Source of the DNA: Nostocoides sp.
GTDB lineage: Bacteria > Actinomycetota > Actinomycetes > Actinomycetales > Dermatophilaceae
NCBI GenBank assembly: GCA_016716625.1
Contig: JADJVJ010000006.1
Coordinates: forward strand, 248,001-312,000
Length of the DNA: 64,000 nucleotides
Direction: 5' to 3'
This document shows positions 54,284 through 63,362 of the stretch, in pieces. The notes beneath the pieces were generated by a model that made no database searches, was not told the DNA's origin, and saw only the letters and a program-made list of their open reading frames with translations. A program made the translations under genes and the position numbers. Each line of letters starts with the position of its first letter. Positions within the stretch are counted from its first letter, which is position 1.

Positions 54284-55141
54284 TCACTCGCGGAAGCGGG
54301 CGATGAGGCGGAGGAACTCGATGTAGAGCCAGACCAGCGTGACGATGAGCCCGTGAGCGAGCAGCCAGGAGTACTGGCGGGGTGCCCCGGTGCGAACCGC
54401 GTAGTCGATGGCGTCGAAGTCCAACGCCAGCGTCATCGAGGCCAGGCCGACAGCGACCAGCGAGATGCCGATGCCGATGGGGCCGGACCCGCCGATGCCG
54501 AAGGAGGTGTTGGTGACCATGGCATAGATGAAGTTGACGACGGCGAAGATGGCATAACCGGTGATGGCCATGACCATGATCCGGCGGAACTTGTCGGTGA
54601 CCTTGATCCAGCCGGCCTTGTAGGCCAGGAACATGCCCGCGAAGGTCGCGACCGTGGCCATCACGGCCTGACCGACGATTCCGGCGTAGCGCGCGTTGAA
54701 GAACTCGCTCACGGCACCGAGGAAGAGGCCCTCGAGGACGGCGTAGCCGAGGATGAGCGGGACGCTGAGGGTCTTCTTGAAGGCGATGACCAGGCCGAGG
54801 ATGAGCGTGCCGATCATCCCGCCCATCCACAGCATGACCCCGAGCTGCGGGTTGTTCGCCGCGGTCACCCAGCCCACGGCGCCGGTCACGAGGACGATGC
54901 CGAAGAGCGAGAGAGTCTTCATGATGACGTCGTCCATGGTGACCCGGTCGGTCTGGACGGGGTTGGCCGACGGGTGGGCGTACATCTGCTGGAGCTGCTC
55001 ATAGGTCAGCTGGTCGGTGCCGGCGTGCTGGGCGGTCGCCTGGCCGAGGTTGGCCGGCGGGTTGGCCGAGCGACCGTCGTTGAACCCGACGTAGCCGCTC
55101 CGGGCGTCTTTCTCGAGCCGGTTGAAGGCCGGGTTGGACAT
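54284..55141 (-). CDS. Bax inhibitor-1/YccA family membrane protein
   Basis: 285 residues. An 80-residue soluble N-terminus (MSNPAFNRLEKDARSGYVGF) precedes about seven helices. The BI-1 features are EGLFLGAVSEFFNARY and the C-terminal LDFDAIDYAVRTGAPRQYSW, whose acidic residues match the calcium/proton-sensing pair of the family. Probably a channel-like stress protein. ATG 55141 has Shine-Dalgarno GAGG. Confidence 0.9.
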   Translation of the reverse strand: MSNPAFNRLEKDARSGYVGFNDGRSANPPANLGQATAQHAGTDQLTYEQLQQMYAHPSANPVQTDRVTMDDVIMKTLSLFGIVLVTGAVGWVTAANNPQLGVMLWMGGMIGTLILGLVIAFKKTLSVPLILGYAVLEGLFLGAVSEFFNARYAGIVGQAVMATVATFAGMFLAYKAGWIKVTDKFRRIMVMAITGYAIFAVVNFIYAMVTNTSFGIGGSGPIGIGISLVAVGLASMTLALDFDAIDYAVRTGAPRQYSWLLAHGLIVTLVWLYIEFLRLIARFRE

Positions 55142-55248
55142 CGATCCTCCGAGGAGTCATGGGCGACGGCGATCGTCGACCCTGGTACCAGAGTAAATGC
55201 ATGGGCCGTCGGTGGTGTTCCCGTGCATGCCTCAATGTGGAGAACATG

Positions 55249-55385
55249 CCCCGACGGTGGGTCCTGGCGGGGGGACGAGCGCTTGCGCGAGTGCCCCCGA
55301 CGGTGGGTCCTGACGGGGGGACGAGCGCTTGCGCGAGTGCCCCCGACGGTGGGTCCTGACGGGGGGACGAGCGCTTGCGCGAGTG
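55249..55385. repeat. Three 45-46 bp tandem repeats ending at the tRNA 3' end
   Basis: Units 55249-55293 (45 bp, one substitution), 55294-55339 and 55340-55385 (46 bp, identical) each begin CCCCGACGG and end GCGCGAGTG. That junction (GAGTGCCCCCGACGG) is exactly the tRNA 3' end with its following bases, so each unit carries a copy of it. There are no spacers, so this is not a CRISPR array. Confidence 0.92.
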
Positions 55386-55457
55386 CCCCCGACGGGAATC
55401 GAACCCGCACTCGGGCGATTTTAAGTCGCCTGCCTCTGCCGGTTGGGCTACGGGGAC
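55384..55457 (-). tRNA. tRNA-Leu(UAA)-like gene without a long variable arm
   Basis: 74 bases including the discriminator A; CCA is not encoded. Acceptor stem GTCCCCG with CGGGGGC (one G-U pair). The D-arm has a 3-bp stem GCC/GGC and an 11-base loop with AA and GG in the places typical of leucine tRNAs. Anticodon stem GGCGA/TCGCC, loop CTTAAAA (anticodon UAA). Variable region CGAGT, only 5 bases. T-arm GCGGG-TTCGATT-CCCGT. Bacterial leucine tRNAs normally have a long variable arm, so charging and decoding are uncertain. CATACA from a GGCATAC motif lies 8 bases upstream as a possible -10. Confidence 0.8.
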
Positions 55458-55494
55458 CAGGCCACTGTATGCCGTTCCCGGGCGGGTTTGCGCC

Positions 55495-56499
55495 TCATGG
55501 GCGGGCGCTCGCCGAGGCGCTCGCCGAGGGACTCGCCGACGGGGTCGGGCTCGCCGTGGGATCCGCCGACGGGGTGGGCGACACTGGGGCGCTGGCCTCG
55601 GGACTCGGCGACACCGAAAGGGGCGTGATCGGGTCGACCGTGAGCGGCGGAGCCCACCCCTCCGTGAGCTCCCAGTCGCTGCCGTCGACGCCATAGGGGA
55701 AGACGTACACCCGCGGTGGCGGGCTCCCGGCAGCACTCCACCAGACGGGCTCGAGGCTGATTTGGGCGCCATCGTGGGTGTAGATCCGGGCCCCGTCAAT
55801 GCGGCGCCCGTCCGGCCCGTACACAAAGAGGTTGTTCACCTGGGCGCCATCGAGGTACATCCCCGGCTCGGGGACGTAGGTCCCCGACGACGGCTCGTTC
55901 GACGGCCAGATCTCTGGCAGGGGCAGGCTCATCCATCCGCTCGCGACCAGCGCCAGGGCGGCGAAGCCGGCCGCCAGTGCCGCGCCAAGCCGCACGATGA
56001 CCAGGCCCCGTGCGCGCGGGGCCCGGCGGGCCAGCCACCACGAGGCAGCGAGGGCGACAACGAATCCCGCCAGGACGCCAAGCCGACCCGAGTGGAAGAA
56101 GACCGTCTGGGCGAGGAACACCCCGATCAGGAGCCCGCGAAGCACCCACCAGCCGTGGATGGCGTCCCGCAGCCACGAATGCGTACGCACCAGCGTCACG
56201 TACCGCCCCCAGAGCGCCCTCCAAGCCGAACCAAGGGCGGCGAAGACCCCTCCCGAGGCCGCTCGCGGGACCGGGCCACCCCGGGGAGGCAGACCGGCGG
56301 CGGCCCGCAGCTCGGCGGCATACCCGACCGGATCGGCGAGCACGCTGGGGTCGCTCGGCGAGTCCTCAAGGCGCTCGGCGAGGTCGGCCTCGAGTCCACT
56401 GGTGAGTTCATCGAGGTCCTCAGGGGACAGGTCGGCGAGCTCCGCCCGGACGGAGGCGACGAAGGATTGCACGCCGGTGTGCATCGGGATGGTGGTCAT
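55495..56499 (-). CDS. HAAS-domain membrane protein, probable PadR-linked
   Basis: 334 residues. The N-terminal helical HAAS domain (about 10-70: VRAELADLSPEDLDELTSGL and DPVGYAAELRAAAGL) is typical of proteins paired with PadR regulators. About four helices follow (120-190), then an external domain and a C-terminal tail of Ser/Pro/Ala/Thr repeats. It overlaps the padR stop by 4 bases, so the pair is one operon. Function unknown; PadR-HAAS pairs are thought to adjust the membrane or export. Confidence 0.83.
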   Translation of the reverse strand: MTTIPMHTGVQSFVASVRAELADLSPEDLDELTSGLEADLAERLEDSPSDPSVLADPVGYAAELRAAAGLPPRGGPVPRAASGGVFAALGSAWRALWGRYVTLVRTHSWLRDAIHGWWVLRGLLIGVFLAQTVFFHSGRLGVLAGFVVALAASWWLARRAPRARGLVIVRLGAALAAGFAALALVASGWMSLPLPEIWPSNEPSSGTYVPEPGMYLDGAQVNNLFVYGPDGRRIDGARIYTHDGAQISLEPVWWSAAGSPPPRVYVFPYGVDGSDWELTEGWAPPLTVDPITPLSVSPSPEASAPVSPTPSADPTASPTPSASPSASASASARP

Positions 56500-56828
56500 G
56501 ACCGGACTCCTGCCTGCTCGAGCAACGTGGACATGGTGTGCGCGAACACTCCCCAGGTCTTGCCCTGGGAGTGCAGCGTCGCGCGGCCCGTCGGGGTGAG
56601 GCCGTAATACTTCCGGTGCGGCCCCTCGTCACTGGGGACGACGTATGACGTGAGGGCGCCGGCACTGAACAGCCGCCGGAGAGTGCCATAGACCGAGGCG
56701 TCCCCCACCTCGTCGAGGCCGGCTGAGCGCAGGCGGCGAACCACGTCATACCCGTAGCCATCCTCGGCCTGCAGGACGGCGAGCACGGCCAGATCGAGGA
56801 CGCCTTTGATGAGCTGGGTGGCATCCAT
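56496..56828 (-). CDS. PadR family transcriptional regulator
   Basis: 110 residues from ATG 56828 (MDATQLIKGVLDLAVLAVLQ). Winged helix with GYGYDVVRRLRSAGLDEVGDASVYGTLRRL and the wing KYYGLTPTGRATL. It heads an operon with the HAAS membrane protein. A 27-bp dyad 46-72 bases upstream is a good operator, so the gene is probably autoregulated. Confidence 0.92.
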   Translation of the reverse strand: MDATQLIKGVLDLAVLAVLQAEDGYGYDVVRRLRSAGLDEVGDASVYGTLRRLFSAGALTSYVVPSDEGPHRKYYGLTPTGRATLHSQGKTWGVFAHTMSTLLEQAGVRS

Positions 56829-56873
56829 GGGCACTCCCTTCGGTGAGCGGATATCGGGGCTTCTCTGCACCCC

Positions 56874-56900
56874 ACACTACTATGCACTGCATAATAGTGT
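56874..56900. promoter_or_regulatory. 27-bp dyad operator upstream of padR
   Basis: ACACTA-C-TATGCA, central C, TGCATA-A-TAGTGT: 13-base arms with a single mismatched pair. TATGCA/TGCATA cores around a short centre are usual for PadR sites. AT-rich sequence is rare here, which makes it stand out. Confidence 0.8.
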
Positions 56901-57025
56901 CTCAACCGCTGCAGCCCGGCGTGTCGCCGCCCGACCCCCTGACCCCCGGCCTGTGATCGTTCCCGGTGCGCTGAAGCACCGCTCCACTAGAGTGTGCCCA
57001 CATTCGGACCGCACGAGAGGTCGCC

Positions 57026-57766
57026 ATGAAGTCGTCGTCACCTCCTCGCCGGAGAGGCCCCCGCCCGGGCACCCCGCGCGGCCAGCGGATGACGCGTCGG
57101 GCTCGTGAGCAGCAGCTCATCGACGTGGCCCTGTCGGTGTTCGCCGAGCAGGGCTACCAGGAGACCACGGTCGAGGACATCGCGAGCCGGGCGGGAATCA
57201 CCAAACCGGTCATCTACGACCACTTCGGCTCCAAGGAGGGCCTGCTCTCGGCGGTCGTCCAGCGGATCAGCGACGAGCTCGGTCAGACCCTGCTCGACGC
57301 CTGGGCGTCGCTCACCGCGGAGTCGACCCTCGAAGACGTCTTCCGGGTCGCGATTCGCGCCTATGTGGGCTACCTCGACACCCATCATGACGCTTTGCGC
57401 TGCTACCAGCTCGAGTTCGCCGTCCTCGCGGCCGCCCGCCAGGACGTCGAGGCCCTCCGACGACGCAACGCGGACCTGCTCGCCGAGCGCTTCCGACTCA
57501 TCCCGGCGGTCAACCAGGTCTCCCCGGACTATGCCGGCGCCGTGGCCGAGATCATCATCGCCGTCGTGGAAACCCTCGGCGGCATCCGGCTACGCAAGCC
57601 GGCGATGAGTGTCGAGGATGCCGTCGACCTCTTCATGGGCCTCATCTGGACCGGGTTTGCGTCCTCGCTGCGCACACTCGAAGACGACCTCGGACTCCCC
57701 CACTTCAACCCCGGCCGTTCGGCTCGCTCTGCGCGGAAGCAGAAGGCCGCACCTAGAGAAGGCTAA
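57026..57766 (+). CDS. TetR/AcrR family regulator
   Basis: 246 residues. Basic N-terminus, then helix-turn-helix TTVEDIASRAGITKPVIYDHFGSKEGLL at about 48-75. The C-terminal ligand domain includes a TetR_C-like HHDALRCYQLEFAVLAAAR. The target is not adjacent in an obvious operon; it stands between padR (divergent, 197 bases) and ppx (convergent, 14-base overlap). Start ATG 57026; ATG 57089 would remove a disordered basic stretch. Confidence 0.88.
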   Translation: MKSSSPPRRRGPRPGTPRGQRMTRRAREQQLIDVALSVFAEQGYQETTVEDIASRAGITKPVIYDHFGSKEGLLSAVVQRISDELGQTLLDAWASLTAESTLEDVFRVAIRAYVGYLDTHHDALRCYQLEFAVLAAARQDVEALRRRNADLLAERFRLIPAVNQVSPDYAGAVAEIIIAVVETLGGIRLRKPAMSVEDAVDLFMGLIWTGFASSLRTLEDDLGLPHFNPGRSARSARKQKAAPREG

Positions 57767-58703
57767 GCGCGATCCCGTCGAGGATGTCGTGCTCGGAGGC
57801 AACCACCCCCACCGCCCCGGGATCCCGGGCGTCCGCGAGCACCCGGCCGAGCACCTCGTGCCAGACCAGTGCCCCGGCGCCAATGACGTCCACCCGCCCC
57901 GGGTGCATGAACCCCAGCGCGGCTCGGTCCCCACGTGCCATGTGCAGCAGTCGGTCCGCGGCGTCCCGATGCTCCTGTGGGGTCGCCGTGGAGAGGTGGA
58001 TGGCTCGCCGGTCATAGGCGCTCAGCCCGAGCATGTATGCCGTCACCGTGGTCACGCTGCCGGCCAGCCCGACCACGGTACGAACTTCGCTCAGGTCGAC
58101 GGTTTGGGTCACCAGGTCAAGGGCGGCGTTGATGTCGGTCGTGGCCGCGGCAATCTCCGCCGCAGACGGCGGATCCCCGACGAGGTGCCGTTCGGTGATG
58201 CGCACCGACCCGACATCGACCGACCGGGCCGCCGTGACCCGGCTCGTGCCGACGACGACCTCGGTCGATCCCCCGCCGATGTCGACGACGGCATACGGGC
58301 CTGGCACCCCGGCCGCGACCAGGCTCCGGGTGGCGCCGCGGAAGGACAGTTCGGCTTCGACGTCACCGGAGACGACCTCGGGGGTGACCTCGAACTCGGC
58401 GAACGCGCTCCGCACGCCACGGACAAAGTCCGCGGCGTTGCCGGCGTCGCGGGTGGCCGAGGTGGCCACGAACCGGATCCGGTCGACCCCATGGGCGCGG
58501 CACTGTCCTGCATACCGCTCACAGGAGTCGAGTGCCCGACGCATCGCCGCGGCGTCGATGACGCCCGTCCGGTCGATCCCCTGCCCCAGCCGCACGACGT
58601 CCATCTCGCGGACGAGCTCGGTGAGGTCGCCGTTCTCGGTGGCCTCGGCGATGAGGAGCCGGATCGAGTTGGTGCCACAGTCGATGGCCGCCACGGTCGT
58701 CAT
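57753..58703 (-). CDS. ppx: Exopolyphosphatase / Ppx-GppA family
   Basis: 316 residues. ASKHA phosphatase for polyphosphate or pppGpp. AAIDCGTNSIRLLIAE binds phosphate, VVDIGGGSTEVVVG and GLAGSVTTVTAYML are the second and third motifs. At 316 residues it is the short actinobacterial form without a C-terminal HD domain. It ends the eno-ftsB-DUF501-ppx operon and may tie (p)ppGpp or polyphosphate levels to it only loosely. Confidence 0.93.
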   Translation of the reverse strand: MTTVAAIDCGTNSIRLLIAEATENGDLTELVREMDVVRLGQGIDRTGVIDAAAMRRALDSCERYAGQCRAHGVDRIRFVATSATRDAGNAADFVRGVRSAFAEFEVTPEVVSGDVEAELSFRGATRSLVAAGVPGPYAVVDIGGGSTEVVVGTSRVTAARSVDVGSVRITERHLVGDPPSAAEIAAATTDINAALDLVTQTVDLSEVRTVVGLAGSVTTVTAYMLGLSAYDRRAIHLSTATPQEHRDAADRLLHMARGDRAALGFMHPGRVDVIGAGALVWHEVLGRVLADARDPGAVGVVASEHDILDGIALSLL

Positions 58704-58704
58704 C

Positions 58705-59217
58705 TCAGATCCCCTCTGGGCTCTCGGCATCGGTGGCGGTGCAGGCCTGGCTGAGCCACCACGGCTGCAGCAGGTCGAGCGCCTCATCGCCGAACGGGTT
58801 GACCCCCGGACCGGCCGCGAGCGAGTGCGCAACGAGGACGTGCAGGCACTTGACCCGCGACGGCATACCCCCGGCGGAGACGCCTGCGGTTTCGGCCACC
58901 TCCCCCAGGGCGGCCCGGCGCGCCAAGTAGTCCTCGTGAGCCGCCGCATACGCACTCGCCAACTCGGGGTCGTCGGCGAGCCGCTGCGTCATCTCGCGCA
59001 TGAGCCCGCCGCTCTCCAGCGTGCTCAGCGCCCCGGTGAGCCGAGGACACGTGGCGTAGAAGGTGGTCGGGAACGGGGTCCCGTCCGGCAACCGGGGCAG
59101 GGTCCGGACCACGTCCGGGGCGCCACAGGGGCAGCGGTGCGCCACGTCGACGGCACCGCGCGCCGGTCGACCGAGCTGACGCTGCACGGCCGCGGCGTCG
59201 ATGTCGTCGAGGCTCAC
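58705..59217 (-). CDS. DUF501 domain protein
   Basis: 170 residues from GTG 59217 (VSLDDIDAAAVQRQLGRPARG). Conserved elements are HRCPCGAPDVVRTLPRL, which may bind metal, TPFPTTFYATCPRL, and GMPSRVKCLHVLVAHSLAAGPGVNPFGDEAL. Always located between ftsB and ppx in actinobacteria, yet its function is unknown. Overlaps ftsB by 4 bases and lies 1 base from ppx. Confidence 0.9.
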   Translation of the reverse strand: MSLDDIDAAAVQRQLGRPARGAVDVAHRCPCGAPDVVRTLPRLPDGTPFPTTFYATCPRLTGALSTLESGGLMREMTQRLADDPELASAYAAAHEDYLARRAALGEVAETAGVSAGGMPSRVKCLHVLVAHSLAAGPGVNPFGDEALDLLQPWWLSQACTATDAESPEGI

Positions 59218-59792
59218 GGAGCCGGGGCGGGGCCGGGAGCGGCGACCCCGGCATCGGCGACCCGAGCGCTCTCCCACACGGTGGCATACCACGGCAACTG
59301 GGAGGTCGGGGCGGCCATGTCCACCGACACCTCGGTCACGGTGCGCGGCGGCTGGGCATCGATGACCGTGTAGGAGCGCTCACCCACGCGGACGAACTTG
59401 AGCCGCTCTCGGGCCTGCTGCTCGACGTAGGCCGGGTCCTGCCAGCGAAGCATGTCCGCGTGCAACTGGGCCACTCGGCGCTGCTGTTCCCGCACCTGCT
59501 CACGCATGGCCGCGATCTCGCTGCGCTGGTTGACGTACCCGGCGACCGTCGAGCCGGAGACGGCGACGAGGAAGGCGAGGATGGAGAGCAGGATGAGGAT
59601 CCGCTTGGTGCGCTGGTTTGCCGATGCCGCCGACACCCGCGAGCGCCACGAGCTGACCGGCATCGAGGCGCCGACGCGAGGACGTCCGGTCGCGGTTCGC
59701 GCCGAGGCCGGGGAGGACGCGGTGGCCCGGGCGCGCGCACGCACCGGCTGTCGCGGAGGACGCGACGCCGACGGTTTGCTCGCCCGGGCCAT
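59214..59792 (-). CDS. ftsB: Septum formation initiator FtsB/DivIC
   Basis: 192 residues. A basic disordered N-terminus (about 1-60) ends at one helix ILILLSILAFLVAVSGSTVAG, followed by a periplasmic coiled coil (EIAAMREQVREQQRRVAQLH) and the DivIC box AYVEQQARERLKFVRVGE. Bridges FtsL and FtsQ in the divisome. The C-terminal tail is Pro/Ala rich. Lies 14 bases after eno. Confidence 0.93.
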   Translation of the reverse strand: MARASKPSASRPPRQPVRARARATASSPASARTATGRPRVGASMPVSSWRSRVSAASANQRTKRILILLSILAFLVAVSGSTVAGYVNQRSEIAAMREQVREQQRRVAQLHADMLRWQDPAYVEQQARERLKFVRVGERSYTVIDAQPPRTVTEVSVDMAAPTSQLPWYATVWESARVADAGVAAPGPAPAP

Positions 59793-59806
59793 GACTGCGG
59801 CGGTCC

Positions 59807-61099
<1,293 letters not shown>

Positions 61100-61242
61100 G
61101 GCATACTCCGAAACGGTCGGTGGGGTGGGTCGCCTTTCAGGGTAGTCGCCCCGGGGCAGCCGGTGGCGGACCGACTCCGCCCTGAGTCGGGTGAACCTCT
61201 CGTAAACCTCTTGTGAGCAGCGGGTGCCCTGCGGACGGAAGG

Positions 61243-62169
61243 TCAGCCGCTTGCGGGAAGCGCGGCATACGCACACGCCAGGGCCGCCCCGAGCCGGGCG
61301 TTGTGCCGCACCAGGGCGATGTTCGTGGTGAGCGAGCGGCCCTGGGAGAGCTCGACGATCCGGCCGAGCAGGAAGGGGGTGATGTCCTTGCCGGTGATCC
61401 CGCGCTCCGTGCATTCGGCAAGCGCCCGATCGATGAGCGCACCGATCTCGGCGGCCGGGATCTCGTCCTCTTCCGGCACCGGGTTGGCGATGGCGATCCC
61501 CCCGGTGAGGCCGAGGTCCCAGGTCGCGCGCATCATCGCGGCGAGTTCGTCGACCGAACTCGCCTGCAGGGGGGCCGGGAAGCCGCTGGAGCGCGAATAG
61601 AACGACGGGAACTCCGCCGAGCCATGGACGACCACCGGCACCCCCAAGGTCTCAAGCACCTCCAGGGTGCGTCCGATATCGAGGATGGACTTCACCCCGG
61701 CCGAGATGACGGCCACCGAAGTGCTGCCGAGTTCGGTGAGGTCTGCCGAGATGTCGAGGGAGTCCGCGCCGCCCCGGTGGACCCCGCCGAGCCCCCCGGT
61801 GACGAACACTCGGATCCCGGCGAGCGCGGCCAGCCGCATCGTCGAGGCCACAGTCGTCGCGCCGTGCGCCCGGGTCGCGATGACATGCCCGAGGTCACGG
61901 ATGGACACCTTGGTCACCCCGGGATCGGAGGCGAGCAGCTCGAGTTGGTCCGCGGAGAGCCCGATCCTCGGCACGCCGGAGAGCACCGCGATGGTCGCCG
62001 GAACGGCCCCACCGTCCCGGATGATCTGCTCGACCTCGCGGGCCATGGCGACGTTGTCGGGATAGGGCATCCCGTGGCTGATGATGGTCGACTCCAGGGC
62101 GACCACGGGCTCGCCGAACGCGAGCGCCTCGGACACCTCCGGGGCGAGGGCGAGCAGGGGGTGGGTCAT
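61243..62169 (-). CDS. psuG: Pseudouridine-5'-phosphate glycosidase
   Basis: 308 residues. Cleaves the C-C bond of pseudouridine-5'-phosphate to uracil and ribose-5-phosphate. PVVALESTIISHGMPYPDN, the substrate lysine segment VISAGVKSILDIGRTLEVLETLGVPV and GGIAIANPVPEEDEIP are typical. Overlaps the psuK stop by 4 bases; the pair is a complete pseudouridine catabolic unit. Confidence 0.94.
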   Translation of the reverse strand: MTHPLLALAPEVSEALAFGEPVVALESTIISHGMPYPDNVAMAREVEQIIRDGGAVPATIAVLSGVPRIGLSADQLELLASDPGVTKVSIRDLGHVIATRAHGATTVASTMRLAALAGIRVFVTGGLGGVHRGGADSLDISADLTELGSTSVAVISAGVKSILDIGRTLEVLETLGVPVVVHGSAEFPSFYSRSSGFPAPLQASSVDELAAMMRATWDLGLTGGIAIANPVPEEDEIPAAEIGALIDRALAECTERGITGKDITPFLLGRIVELSQGRSLTTNIALVRHNARLGAALACAYAALPASG

Positions 62170-63077
62170 CGGGTCTCCTTGAGGCGGGCGCGGACGAGGG
62201 CGTCGGTGAGGTCGGGGCGCACGGTCGCCGGGTGGCTCACGGTGAGCTCGGCGACGACCTGACCGTATGTCGTGGCCTGCGCCGGCGTGCCGCCGGTCAC
62301 CAGGGCGTGGACGAACCCGGCGGTCATGGAATCTCCCGCCCCCGTCACGTCGGCCACCGTCACCGGGGCCGCCGGCACGTGCAGGGCACCGGCGCGTGAG
62401 TGCAGCGTGCTGCCCTGGGCTCCGCGGCGAACCCAGACGTGGTCGACGCCGTGATCGAGGAGCCAGCCCACGGGGTCGGCGGCTCCGCCGGTGAGAGCGG
62501 GCAGTTCATCGGCGTTCGGCGTCACGGCATACACCGGCAGGCCCTCGGCGAGGACAGCAGCGAGCGGGCGGGCCTTGGGCACGGAGACCGGATCGAGAAC
62601 GACGCGCACGCCGTGGAGGTGTGCCACCCGAAGGGCCCAGGAGACGACGGTCACCGGGAGATTGGCATCCACGACGACGACGGCAGCCTGGGCAATGGCG
62701 GGCTCGCTCGCCTGGAAGGCCGCCACGCTGACCCGTTCGGTGCCGGTCAGGTCGGAGAGCGCGACGGCCAACTCGCCGTCGTCGTCGAGGACGGCGAGGT
62801 AGCTGCCCGTGGGTTCCGGTCCGGTCATGACGAGCGAGACGTCGACCCCCGCGGCGGAGGTATCCCGGAGCACGCGGTCCCCGGCCTCGTCCGGACCGAT
62901 CAAGGCCACCAAGGCGACCTGCGTCCCCAGCCGGGCGATGGATTCGGCAATGTTGCGGCCCACCCCGCCAGCCGTGGTGTGCACCCGCCCCGGGTTACTC
63001 GTCCCGGGGATGATCCGGGCCCGCGACCTGGCGTGTAGGTCGAGCAGCGCGGCTCCGAGGACCACGACGGACGGCAT
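62166..63077 (-). CDS. psuK: PfkB family carbohydrate kinase, probable pseudouridine kinase
   Basis: 303 residues. TTAGGVGRNIAESIARLG is the PfkB N-terminal signature variant and DVTGAGDSMTAGFVHAL carries the GAGD anion hole and catalytic Asp. The role as pseudouridine kinase is inferred from operonic linkage to psuG. ATG 63077 opens the operon. The 285-base gap to the right contains no clear gene or promoter. Confidence 0.88.
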   Translation of the reverse strand: MPSVVVLGAALLDLHARSRARIIPGTSNPGRVHTTAGGVGRNIAESIARLGTQVALVALIGPDEAGDRVLRDTSAAGVDVSLVMTGPEPTGSYLAVLDDDGELAVALSDLTGTERVSVAAFQASEPAIAQAAVVVVDANLPVTVVSWALRVAHLHGVRVVLDPVSVPKARPLAAVLAEGLPVYAVTPNADELPALTGGAADPVGWLLDHGVDHVWVRRGAQGSTLHSRAGALHVPAAPVTVADVTGAGDSMTAGFVHALVTGGTPAQATTYGQVVAELTVSHPATVRPDLTDALVRARLKETR

Positions 63078-63362
63078 GGCGGCAGCCTAGTGCCGCTGGG
63101 GTTCTCCGCCGCGGCGCGCCCGACCGCCCTCTCATTGCCCGGCACATCGGCCGAACAGAGGATGACCACACTCGGCTCTTCGGGCAGTCCCTGGCCCTCA
63201 CGAAAACCTCTCGACCAACTCCCAGCGACGCGCTCCGACCTGCCCATAGGGTGGCGAGGAGCACACCGGCCACACGGGACATCCAGGGGCACGACGAGGA
63301 TCGACGGGGCCGGTGCGATCTACCTCTAGCCGCTCTCCGCGGCCCTGCAACGGGAGTCACCT

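Noticed and set aside
55249..55385. CRISPR-like array
   Set aside because: The repeats are directly tandem with no variable spacers and no cas genes nearby.
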